Shown here: positions 18,502 to 25,646 of the stretch, piece by piece
How positions within the stretch are numbered: the stretch's first letter is position 1
How the letters are laid out: each line of letters starts with the position of its first letter
Source: Qipengyuania vulgaris
GTDB taxonomy: Bacteria > Pseudomonadota > Alphaproteobacteria > Sphingomonadales > Sphingomonadaceae
Length of the DNA stretch: 64,000 nucleotides
Assembly (NCBI GenBank): GCA_000756795.1
Contig: CCSI01000001.1
Coordinates: 806,001 to 870,000, forward strand
Reading direction: 5' to 3'
Notes under the pieces: model-generated
Seen by the model: the letters and a program-made list of their open reading frames with translations, nothing else
Database searches by the model: none
What the model was told of the DNA's origin: nothing
Program-made: the position numbers and the translations under genes

Positions 18502-18894
18502 TTAATCGTGTCCCATGGCATTCATGTCTTCGTCGGACATGCCGGTCATGTCGTGACCAGCGTGCGGATCGTTCGTGGTGGATGGTGTCGGAGCAGGCGC
18601 GGGCCGGGCTGGAGTGGGAGATGCCGCCCCTGTCTTGGGCTTGACTGGCGCGGTTGCTGGCTTTGGACTGTATGCCGGTACGTCATTCGACGCCGCGCCG
18701 GGATCTTCTCTCACAGTAGCATTCTCGACTGCAACCGGCGTGGCAATGGTCGTAGCGGGCGTGTCGAATTTCGCCTCGCTCGCCGCGCTCTGCTCGGGCG
18801 CCGGATCGGAAGAGGCGCCGCATGCGGCCAGGCTGGCGGTGATCAGAGGAAGCAGCCCGAAGGTCCGCGTTCGCCTCAAAAGAGTCGTTTGCAT
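18502..18894 (-). CDS. proline/alanine-rich lipoprotein with His/Met C-terminus
   Basis: 130 aa. The signal peptide ends in a lipobox (ITASLAAC, Cys25), so it should be lipid-anchored. The middle is low-complexity Pro/Ala/Thr, probably a flexible spacer. The C-terminus DPHAGHDMTGMSDEDMNAMGHD is a compact His/Met patch able to bind copper. The function is unknown; a tethered periplasmic metal sink is the simplest reading. It lies 5 nt after the DUF2231 gene and 2 nt before DUF411. Confidence 0.7.
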   Translation of the reverse strand: MQTTLLRRTRTFGLLPLITASLAACGASSDPAPEQSAASEAKFDTPATTIATPVAVENATVREDPGAASNDVPAYSPKPATAPVKPKTGAASPTPARPAPAPTPSTTNDPHAGHDMTGMSDEDMNAMGHD

Positions 18895-18899
18895 ATAGG

Positions 18900-19595
18900 T
18901 TACTCCAAACCAAGATGATTGGGGCCGAACACCATTTCACCTCCGTGATAGCCTTGGATAACCAGGGCCACCGCCAGTACGGCAATTACGAAACGGAGTG
19001 CCATTCTGCTTCCGGGACGAAATGCCAGCCATGTGGCTAAAATTGCGACAGCTGCGATTGCCGTCCCGTTCCACCGATGAAGAGCGAGTGTCTCCGACCG
19101 ATCTTCAAGGCGCCAGCCTCCTGCGAACCAGCCAAAGACAGCGGCCGACGCAGCGCCGATGGCTCCACCGGAAACGAGAAAGCGCACGGTGGTTTCAAGT
19201 CCCCACGCTGGACGCATGAATAAAAAAAATTCTGCGATCGCAGCCATCAATAGCAGAGCGATGGGGAAGTGTGCCGCGATAGGATGAAGTCGCCCGAATA
19301 GGTCCCCCGCCGATGTTATCCTGTTCTCAGCTATCTTTGCCTTGAGAGCCTGTTCCGCGGTCAACTGAGTTGTCGCCGTCGCGGTGGCGGGCTCGGTAAT
19401 TCCCGCGGCCGATGGTTCGCGAACCGCGGAGGGCGCTCCATGCATTTCCGCGTCTCCTTGCATTTCCATCTGGGCCATCTCGGCATCGCTCATGTCGTTC
19501 TTGTGGCCATCGTGCGCGCTGGCGGTGACCGGCAAAGAAAGAGCCGCGGCTATGAGAAGGGCGAAGTGCGAACGAAGGATGCGAGAGAGCGTCAT
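18900..19595 (-). CDS. DUF2231 membrane protein with His/Met-rich N-terminus
   Basis: 231 aa. The signal-like N-terminus is followed by a periplasmic His/Met segment (HDGHKNDMSDAEMAQMEM). Four membrane helices follow, with the DUF2231 motif HPIAAHFPIALLLMA near residue 105. The two histidines on the first helix resemble heme or metal ligands of this family. The ATG at 19595 was chosen because the signal peptide starts there; the frame continues upstream without support. This is the first gene of the leftward set and is driven by the CGTATA promoter at 19602-19628, which matches the promoter of the divergent sigma-factor operon. Confidence 0.75.
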   Translation of the reverse strand: MTLSRILRSHFALLIAAALSLPVTASAHDGHKNDMSDAEMAQMEMQGDAEMHGAPSAVREPSAAGITEPATATATTQLTAEQALKAKIAENRITSAGDLFGRLHPIAAHFPIALLLMAAIAEFFLFMRPAWGLETTVRFLVSGGAIGAASAAVFGWFAGGWRLEDRSETLALHRWNGTAIAAVAILATWLAFRPGSRMALRFVIAVLAVALVIQGYHGGEMVFGPNHLGLE

Positions 19596-19601
19596 GTTCG
19601 G

Positions 19602-19628
19602 TATACGCCCAGCCCTTACGAAGCCCTC
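19602..19628 (-). promoter_or_regulatory. predicted ECF-sigma promoter, leftward (GAGGGC-N15-CGTATA)
   Basis: On the minus strand GAGGGC (19628-19623) is followed after 15 nt by CGTATA (19607-19602), directly upstream of the DUF2231 gene. The architecture is identical to the rightward promoter at 19641-19667, suggesting that the CnrH-like sigma factor recognises both. Confidence 0.6.
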
Positions 19629-19640
19629 GAAAAAAGTTGT

Positions 19641-19667
19641 GAGGGTCAAATGCGCTGTCTTCGTATA
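19641..19667 (+). promoter_or_regulatory. predicted ECF-sigma promoter, rightward (GAGGGT-N15-CGTATA)
   Basis: GAGGGT (19641-19646), a 15-nt spacer and CGTATA (19662-19667) lie 23 nt upstream of the cnrY-like gene. The same pattern on the other strand precedes the DUF2231 gene. This implies autoregulation of the YXH-sigma module together with the divergent set. Confidence 0.6.
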
Positions 19668-19689
19668 GGTAGCGAAGGAACAGAACCGA

Positions 19690-19974
19690 ATGAATAACCA
19701 CGAACTCTTAGATCGCGCCTTAGCGGGCCTGGGGAACATGCGCGACCCGTCTGTACCCGACGGTTTCATGGAAGAGGTCTGGGCTCGAGCTGGTCAGTTC
19801 GAGGCGAAGGCCTCAGGCCGCGCCCGCACCGCGTTCTTTGCGGCAATGGCCTTCGTCGGACTCGGTGCCGGTATTGGTTCGACCGCAGCCCCGGCAAGTG
19901 CCGAGACTGCAAGCTTCCGTCTCGTAGATGGCGCAGACCTTTCTCCTGCTGCGTTGCTGCGCGTCGAGCCATGA
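19690..19974 (+). CDS. small single-TM protein, candidate CnrY-like anti-sigma factor
   Basis: 94 aa with one membrane helix (about residues 46-70, FFAAMAFVGLGAGIGS), a cytoplasmic N-terminal segment and a short periplasmic tail. There is no strong sequence similarity to CnrY. Position and size match the cnrYXH operon of Cupriavidus (95, 148 and 191 aa there; 94, 146 and 189 aa here). In that system CnrY is the membrane anti-sigma factor holding CnrH. The assignment is contextual. The stop overlaps the CnrX-like start (ATGA). Confidence 0.55.
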   Translation: MNNHELLDRALAGLGNMRDPSVPDGFMEEVWARAGQFEAKASGRARTAFFAAMAFVGLGAGIGSTAAPASAETASFRLVDGADLSPAALLRVEP

Positions 19975-20411
19975 AGATCGGCGCATTCCAATTTACGATT
20001 GCCGCCCTGATTGCATTGGCGGCCGGGTGTATCGGTGCGTTTGCCATAGGCGAATGGCGCGAAGCCGCGCATCCGCAGACACTGCATGACTTTGTCCATG
20101 AGGAGCTCGACCTCGACGCTTCACAGAGGGTACAGCTCGAGCAGCTCGAGGCACGCTTCACCGTCGAGCGAAATGAACGTGAAAGCTCCCTACGCGCAGC
20201 CAATGCCAGGCTCGCGGTCGCTATGGACGAGGAGCACGAATACGGCCCCCAGGTAGCCGCAGCCATCGACGATGTGCACGGTCGCATGGGCGACCTACAG
20301 AAGGCCACAGTCGGCCATGTTTTCGCCATGCGCGCACTGCTGAAACCCGAGCAAAAGGCGCGTTTTGATCGTCAGGTTTCCTTGTCGCTGACCGGCGAAG
20401 CCGACGAATGA
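19971..20411 (+). CDS. CnrX-like periplasmic metal sensor
   Basis: 146 aa with an N-terminal membrane anchor (residues 8-27) and a four-helix periplasmic domain of the CnrX/ZraP type. The residues reported to bind Ni/Co in CnrX (His42, His46, Glu63, His119, Met123) all have counterparts at a constant offset of three: His39, His43 (HDFVH), Glu60, His116 and Met120 (HVFAM). In the model system metal binding to CnrX releases CnrH from CnrY. The conserved site predicts Co/Ni sensing, even though the downstream genes are copAB. It overlaps the upstream gene by 4 nt. Confidence 0.8.
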   Translation: MKIGAFQFTIAALIALAAGCIGAFAIGEWREAAHPQTLHDFVHEELDLDASQRVQLEQLEARFTVERNERESSLRAANARLAVAMDEEHEYGPQVAAAIDDVHGRMGDLQKATVGHVFAMRALLKPEQKARFDRQVSLSLTGEADE

Positions 20412-20417
20412 CCATCC

Positions 20418-20987
20418 GTGCAGGGGCTCGACGACACTATTGAATCCGGCCTCGTCGAAAAGGTCAGGGCTGGCAACAGGACGGCGTTCGGCCGACTTGT
20501 CGAACCCCATTTGCCGCGACTTCTTGGGCTCGCCCGCCGAATGCTGGGATCTACGGAAGAGGCCGAGGACGCTCTGCAGACTGCTCTTGCATCAACATGG
20601 GTAGCACGAGCCAAGCTGGATCCCGCCAAACCGATTGCGGCTTATCTTACGACCGTAACACTCAACAAATGCCGTGACAGGCTACGACGGCGCAAGGTGG
20701 CACAACTCCTACGCATTTGGTCGTTCGATCCGGAGCTTCCGATTGCCTCTGACGAGCCAGGCACTGAAACCGTGGTTGCCGACCGGCAAATGCTCTATGA
20801 AGTTTCACGGGCAATCGAAAGGTTACCAGTCCGGCTACGTGAAGCGCTGGTCCTGGTCGCCGTGGAAGGACGAAGCCACCGCGAGGTATCGCAGTTACTT
20901 GGCGTGACGGAGAAGACGGTCGAAACTCGCGTGTACCGTGCCCGTCAGCGCCTGCGCGAAAAAAACTCGGATCTGTTTGAGGCCTAA
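20418..20987 (+). CDS. ECF RNA polymerase sigma factor (CnrH-like)
   Basis: 189 aa with sigma region 2 (LPRLLGLARRMLGSTEEAEDALQ) and region 4 (IERLPVRLREALVLVAVEGRSHREVSQLLGVTEKTVETRVYRARQRL). It starts at GTG 20418, six nt after the CnrX-like stop. An ATG at 20408 is out of frame. By analogy with CnrH it should be released from the membrane anti-sigma factor when the periplasmic sensor binds metal. It would then transcribe its own operon, copAB and the divergent DUF2231 set through the paired CGTATA promoters. copA begins 25 nt downstream. Confidence 0.88.
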   Translation: MQGLDDTIESGLVEKVRAGNRTAFGRLVEPHLPRLLGLARRMLGSTEEAEDALQTALASTWVARAKLDPAKPIAAYLTTVTLNKCRDRLRRRKVAQLLRIWSFDPELPIASDEPGTETVVADRQMLYEVSRAIERLPVRLREALVLVAVEGRSHREVSQLLGVTEKTVETRVYRARQRLREKNSDLFEA

Positions 20988-21012
20988 TCGCAGTTCATGC
21001 GTAAGGCTGGGT

Positions 21013-22860
21013 ATGAGCACCACGAAACCCACCCAACAATTCGCTTTTGACCGCCGCAGATTTCTTACCCGTAGCGCCCAGGCCGCGACGTTTATGGGGC
21101 TAGCGCACACCGCCCCGGCATGGGCCCGAGGAGCCGATTTGCACAATGGGGCGATCCGCGCCGGTTTCGACGAAGTGTCGGGCCGCGATATTGCCCTGAC
21201 GATCGGCGAAGGGCCTCGCGTTGTTCAGGGGCGTCGCGGACACGCGATCGCTGTCAACGGCAGCGTGCCGGGTCCGCTGGTTCGCCTCAAGGAAGGTCAG
21301 CCGGTTCGGCTCACGGTCACGAACACGCTCGACGAGGACAGCTCGATCCACTGGCACGGCCTGCTGCTCCCATTCCAGTATGACGGCGTACCCGGCGTCA
21401 GCTTTCCCGGCATCAAACCTGGAGAGACTTTCGTCTATGACATCCCCGCGCTGCGACAGAGCGGCACCTACTGGTGGCATAGTCACTCGGGGCTGCAGGA
21501 GCAGGCCGGGCACTACGGCCCGATCGTGGTCGAACCCGCCGGGGCGGATCCCGTGCAAGCGGACCGCGACTATGTTCTACTCCTAAGCGACTTCACGCCT
21601 CTTCACCCCCATACGATCATGGACAAGCTGAAGAAGGGCGAAGGCTACTTCAATTATCAGCAGAATACCTGGACCGACGACTATCCGCTGTCGGGCGAGG
21701 ACCGCCGGATGTGGGCGCGTATGCGCATGATGGCGACCGACATCCTGGACGTTACGGGATCGACCTACACCTACCTCGCCAATGGGCGCGGCCCGGAAGA
21801 GGGCCTCGAATACCTGTTCAATCCTGGCGAGCGGGTGCGGCTGCGTGTCATCAACGGCAGTGCGATGACCTTCTTCAACGTCCGCATTCCGGGCGTGAAG
21901 TTCTGGGTGGTCGGCGCCGATGGCCAGAACGTGCGCCCGGTCGAGATCGAGGAGTTCCAGATCGGCACGGCGGAGACCTATGATATCGTCGTCGAGCCGA
22001 CCGGCGAAGCCCAGACGATCGTGGCAGAAAGCATGGACCGGTCGGGCATGGCGGTGGCGACCCTCGCCTCGCGACCCGGCGCGCGTGCAGCAGTCCCGCC
22101 CTTGCGCAATCCGCCTCTGCTGACGATGGCAGACATGGGCATGAACCACGGCTCGGGCGGAATGGACCATGGCAGCGGCGACATGGCCGGGATGGACCAT
22201 TCGGCCATGGGCCATAACATGTCATCGCAGGGTGCGAGCACCGATCAGATGGCCGGAATGGATATGAGCGGCATGAATATGCGTGACACGTCCAAGCTGC
22301 CTCCCGACGTAAAGGTTGGCCCCGGTATCGATATGGTGTCGATGAACCCGGTCGATCGCATGGGCGACCCGGGCATTGGCCTCGAGAAGGTTCCCCACAA
22401 GGTGCTGACCTACAAGGACTTGGTTGCGCTAGCGCCGAATGACGATTTGCGCCGTCCGTCTAGGCAGATGGAAATCCATCTGACCGGGAACATGGAACGC
22501 TACATGTGGTCGTTCGACGGGAAGAAGTTCAGTGCCGTTAGCGACGATCCCATCCGCTTCGCCTATAACGAACGTGTCCGGGTGAAGCTGGTCAATGACA
22601 CCATGATGGCGCACCCTATCCATTTGCACGGGCACTTCTTCGAACTGGTCAACGGTGCACCTGCAGATCGCCAGCCGCAGAAGCATACCGTTATCGTGCA
22701 GCCCGGTGGCAGCGCCACCTTCGACCTTACCGCCGACGAGGAGGGCGACTGGGCCTTCCACTGCCACCTGCTCTATCACATGCACTCTGGCATGTTTCAG
22801 ATCGTGACCGTCGCGCCGCGAGGCAACCAGCCCGATGTTAAGCGGGTGGGAGAAGACTGA
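21013..22860 (+). CDS. copA: copper-resistance multicopper oxidase CopA (periplasmic)
   Basis: 615 aa. A Tat signal (DRRRFLTRSAQAATF) exports the folded enzyme. Copper-site motifs are SIHWHG and WWHSHSG in the first cupredoxin domain, and HPIHLHGHFF and HCHLLYHMHSGMF in the last. A Met/His-rich insert (MNHGSGGMDHG, MDHSAMGHNM, MAGMDMSGMNM, about residues 375-425) is typical of Pseudomonas-type CopA and binds extra copper. It oxidises Cu(I) and sequesters copper in the periplasm. The ATG at 21013 was chosen because the Tat signal starts there. Its stop shares one base with the copB start. Confidence 0.93.
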   Translation: MSTTKPTQQFAFDRRRFLTRSAQAATFMGLAHTAPAWARGADLHNGAIRAGFDEVSGRDIALTIGEGPRVVQGRRGHAIAVNGSVPGPLVRLKEGQPVRLTVTNTLDEDSSIHWHGLLLPFQYDGVPGVSFPGIKPGETFVYDIPALRQSGTYWWHSHSGLQEQAGHYGPIVVEPAGADPVQADRDYVLLLSDFTPLHPHTIMDKLKKGEGYFNYQQNTWTDDYPLSGEDRRMWARMRMMATDILDVTGSTYTYLANGRGPEEGLEYLFNPGERVRLRVINGSAMTFFNVRIPGVKFWVVGADGQNVRPVEIEEFQIGTAETYDIVVEPTGEAQTIVAESMDRSGMAVATLASRPGARAAVPPLRNPPLLTMADMGMNHGSGGMDHGSGDMAGMDHSAMGHNMSSQGASTDQMAGMDMSGMNMRDTSKLPPDVKVGPGIDMVSMNPVDRMGDPGIGLEKVPHKVLTYKDLVALAPNDDLRRPSRQMEIHLTGNMERYMWSFDGKKFSAVSDDPIRFAYNERVRVKLVNDTMMAHPIHLHGHFFELVNGAPADRQPQKHTVIVQPGGSATFDLTADEEGDWAFHCHLLYHMHSGMFQIVTVAPRGNQPDVKRVGED

Positions 22861-24014
22861 TGCGCCTGCTCGTCGCCATGCTCTTCGCGAGCGCCGCCGC
22901 CCCCGCTATCGCACAAGATCATTCGGGCCACGCGATGCCAGTCGAGCAATCACCTGCCCAGACCGAATGCGAAAAAGAGGCCGAACGCCACCGCGCTATG
23001 GGCCATCCGGTGCCTGAGGGGGCGTGTGCGCCCAAAGCGCAACCAACCGAACCTGCGCAGGACGGCCATACCGGCATGGACCATTCTCAAATGGACCATT
23101 CCCAGATGGACCATAGTCAGATGCAGGGCATGGACCACTCCACCATGGATCATTCCAAGATGGAAGGCATGGACCATTCCGCAATGGGCCATGAAAACAC
23201 GCAGCAACCCGAACAGACAACCATGGATCACGGTGCGATGGGGCACGGTACCATGGACATGACACCCATCCCGGAAGGGGCGCCTCCGGCTGCGGCAGGA
23301 TCGGGTCCGCCACGCGCTGCCGATGCGATCTGGGGTGCCGATGCCATGCGAGCCTCGCGCAATGCACTTCGGACCGAGAACGGCGGCATGAAAGTATTCT
23401 GGTTCCAAGGCGACCGCGTTGAATATCGCGCGCGAGAAGATAGCGATGGCTATCTGTGGGACGTGCAGGGCTATTACGGCGGTGATACCGACAAATTCTG
23501 GTTCAAGAGCGAGGGCGAAGGCGCCTTCGGGGAACAGGTGGAGTCCGCCGATATACAGGGACTTTGGAGCCACGCGATCGGCCCGTGGTGGGATCTTCAG
23601 GTCGGCGTTCGGCAGGATCTGACCGGTCCCGAGCGCACCCATGCCGTCATCGGTGTCCAAGGTTTGGCACCCTATACCTTTGAACTCGATGCAGCCGCTT
23701 TCCTGTCAAACAAGGGCGACCTGACTGCAAGTATAGAAGGCGAGCTTGACCAGCGCATCACGCAGCGCCTTCTCCTGCAACCGCGGGCTGAGGTAAGTCT
23801 TTCTGCTCAGGACATTCCCGAGCTCGGCATCGGTGCGGGCCTGGATTCGGTCGAACTGGGGCTGCGCCTCCGTTACGAAATTGCTCGCGAGTTCGCCCCT
23901 TACATCGGGGTGGAGCAGGAATGGAAAGTTGGCCAGAGCGCGGACTATGCGCGTCTCGCAGGGGAAGATCCCAGCGTGACAAACTACGTCGTCGGCGTCC
24001 GGTTCTGGTTCTGA
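22860..24014 (+). CDS. copB: copper-resistance outer-membrane protein CopB
   Basis: 384 aa. A signal peptide (cleavage after AIA) is followed by a Met/His-rich region of repeated MDHS-x-M units (about residues 70-130). A C-terminal beta-barrel of the CopB family runs from about residue 165 (WGADAMRASRNALR...) to the terminal VVGVRFWF strand, which ends in Phe like an outer-membrane protein. It partners CopA and is thought to bind or pass copper at the outer membrane. The gene shares one base with copA, so translation is coupled. Confidence 0.92.
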   Translation: MRLLVAMLFASAAAPAIAQDHSGHAMPVEQSPAQTECEKEAERHRAMGHPVPEGACAPKAQPTEPAQDGHTGMDHSQMDHSQMDHSQMQGMDHSTMDHSKMEGMDHSAMGHENTQQPEQTTMDHGAMGHGTMDMTPIPEGAPPAAAGSGPPRAADAIWGADAMRASRNALRTENGGMKVFWFQGDRVEYRAREDSDGYLWDVQGYYGGDTDKFWFKSEGEGAFGEQVESADIQGLWSHAIGPWWDLQVGVRQDLTGPERTHAVIGVQGLAPYTFELDAAAFLSNKGDLTASIEGELDQRITQRLLLQPRAEVSLSAQDIPELGIGAGLDSVELGLRLRYEIAREFAPYIGVEQEWKVGQSADYARLAGEDPSVTNYVVGVRFWF

Positions 24015-24027
24015 AGAGGGGATTACA

Positions 24028-24543
24028 ATGAAGTTCGGATATTTCGCGGCTGCTGCTGCAGCAGCACTCGCTGCAGTGCCCATTGCGGCACACGCACAGC
24101 ACGCCGATCACACTGATCATTCGGCACACGACACACACGGCGAGGCTCAGGACGCGCTTGAGCAAAGTGCGGAAGTCACGCTCGTCGCCTACCGAGACGC
24201 CTTGGTCGCACGAGACGAGACTGCCATGAGAACGCTGTTCGCAGACGATTCCATGGTGTTCGAGAACGGCAAGGCTGAAGGTTCCTTTGCGCACTACATG
24301 GAGCATCATCTCGGTCCGGAACTTGGCGAAATCACCGAGTTTACATTCACAAATCCGACGGTGAGTGTCCGGGTGATCGGTCATGCAGCGTTTGGCCATG
24401 AAACCTATCGATACCGGATCGCCTTAAAGGACGGTCGCGTGATCGAGCGTGACGGGGTCGCCACGTCGGTCCTGACCCACGAGGATGGGGCATGGAAAAT
24501 CGTTCAGTATCACTCCTCGTCCCGCGCCCCGCGTCCGAACTGA
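24028..24543 (+). CDS. secreted SnoaL/NTF2-like (DUF4440-type) protein with His-rich N-terminus
   Basis: 171 aa. After a signal peptide (cleavage near AHA-QH) comes a His/Asp segment (HADHTDHSAHDTHG). An NTF2-like fold follows, with typical features: VTLVAYRDALVARDETAMRTLFADD early and EDGAWKIVQYHSS at the end. No catalytic residues can be assigned. The His segment and its place 13 nt after copB suggest a periplasmic copper-binding accessory. Confidence 0.7.
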   Translation: MKFGYFAAAAAAALAAVPIAAHAQHADHTDHSAHDTHGEAQDALEQSAEVTLVAYRDALVARDETAMRTLFADDSMVFENGKAEGSFAHYMEHHLGPELGEITEFTFTNPTVSVRVIGHAAFGHETYRYRIALKDGRVIERDGVATSVLTHEDGAWKIVQYHSSSRAPRPN

Positions 24544-24562
24544 TCAGGCAGTCGATTTTAAA

Positions 24563-25291
24563 ATGGCAATTCAACGGTCGCGTAAGCTTCGGCTGCATAT
24601 CTTCGGTAGCAAAGTCCACAAATGGCTAGCCGTCTTCGTAGGCGCGCAAGCTCTATTGTGGATGGCCACGGGCACGCTCATGTCTTATCTGAAGCTCGAG
24701 CACGTCCGCTCCGAGCATGTCATCTCGCGCGAACCTGCGCCATTGAGCTCTGACGCGTCACTGCCGGCATGGGCGTCAAATGGCGGAGGTCTGCTCTCGG
24801 TCACGACAAAAATGGTCAACGCTAGACCGATGGTGGAGCTGCGCCGTTCGGACGGCACCGCAAGCCTTCACGACCCTTCCACCGGACGGCTCCTCTCGCC
24901 CCTCTCGCGCGAGACTGCCGAGGCAATTGCCTTGAATGCCTGGTCAGGGCCAAAGACTGTCATTGAGGCGGCGACACCGGTCGCGAAGCCTGTCGGTACC
25001 GAATTCAGCGGTCCTTTTCCGGCGTGGCAGGTTCAATTCGGTGATCCGGATGCAACGCGCCTTTATATCGACGCCTCCAATGGCGCCCTACTTGCTGCGA
25101 GAAGCGACACCTGGCGCTTCTTCGATTTCATCTGGGGGCTCCACATCATGGATTGGAACGAGAGGCATCGGATCAATAGCTGGTGGTTGCTATTGTTCGG
25201 CATCGGCGGGACAGCCATTTCGGTCTCTGGCTTCGTGCTCCTTGCCAACCGCTTTCCCAAACTACGTCGTCCTCGCGCAAAGCGAGCGTAG
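24563..25291 (+). CDS. PepSY-type membrane protein
   Basis: 242 aa with two membrane helices, near residues 16-36 (LAVFVGAQALLWMATGTLM) and 208-230 (WWLLLFGIGGTAISVSGFVLL), around a PepSY-like periplasmic domain. The HKWLAV and GLHIMDW motifs match the family of PepSY-associated TM proteins found with ferric reductases and metal-uptake systems. It may be a membrane electron-transfer or regulatory partner of CopAB; this is inference. The ATG at 24563 was preferred to an earlier start that would overlap the previous gene. It is the last gene of the rightward copper set. Confidence 0.65.
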   Translation: MAIQRSRKLRLHIFGSKVHKWLAVFVGAQALLWMATGTLMSYLKLEHVRSEHVISREPAPLSSDASLPAWASNGGGLLSVTTKMVNARPMVELRRSDGTASLHDPSTGRLLSPLSRETAEAIALNAWSGPKTVIEAATPVAKPVGTEFSGPFPAWQVQFGDPDATRLYIDASNGALLAARSDTWRFFDFIWGLHIMDWNERHRINSWWLLLFGIGGTAISVSGFVLLANRFPKLRRPRAKRA

Positions 25292-25646
25292 TTCACTGCG
25301 TCCGGCACACCATTAGAACCCAAACTCTTCGGTCTGCTTAGCTAGGTTGCTTGTAAAAAGCCGACGGTCCGCTGACGGCCCCAAAGCTGCCCTTCGAGCT
25401 AGCTTGCGCTTAATGTCCGGATTGGGGCCGATAGCGGTCTGTCTGGTATTGGTGCTCTCGCACCGCATAGCTGTCATTCGGATAACGACCCGTTAGCGGT
25501 CCTGTGAAGCCGCTGCCTGCTTCCTGTTGTTTGCCGTCCAGTCAGCCTACTCGCCCATGCCAATTTTAAGGCCGTTAACAGACTGACGGCTTTTGGAGCG
25601 ACGCTATTGTAAAGCCCCGGTGACCGACGCTCTCCAAAACATTGTC
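25292..25646. other. intergenic region between convergent metal modules, no gene seen
   Basis: About 355 nt between the end of the rightward copper set and the end of the leftward czc/P1B-4 set. No plausible coding frame was found. A short near-repeat TAGCGGTC(C/T)TGT occurs twice (about 25432 and 25494). A weak stem GCCGT...ACGGC followed by TTTT (about 25571-25596) could act as a rightward terminator. The stretch looks like a junction between two independently acquired cargo modules. Confidence 0.4.

Noticed and set aside
23070..23200. Short tandem repeats in copB that might be taken for a DNA repeat or CRISPR array
   Set aside because: They keep the reading frame and encode MDHS-x-M metal-binding units. 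Spacing and sequence are not those of a CRISPR.
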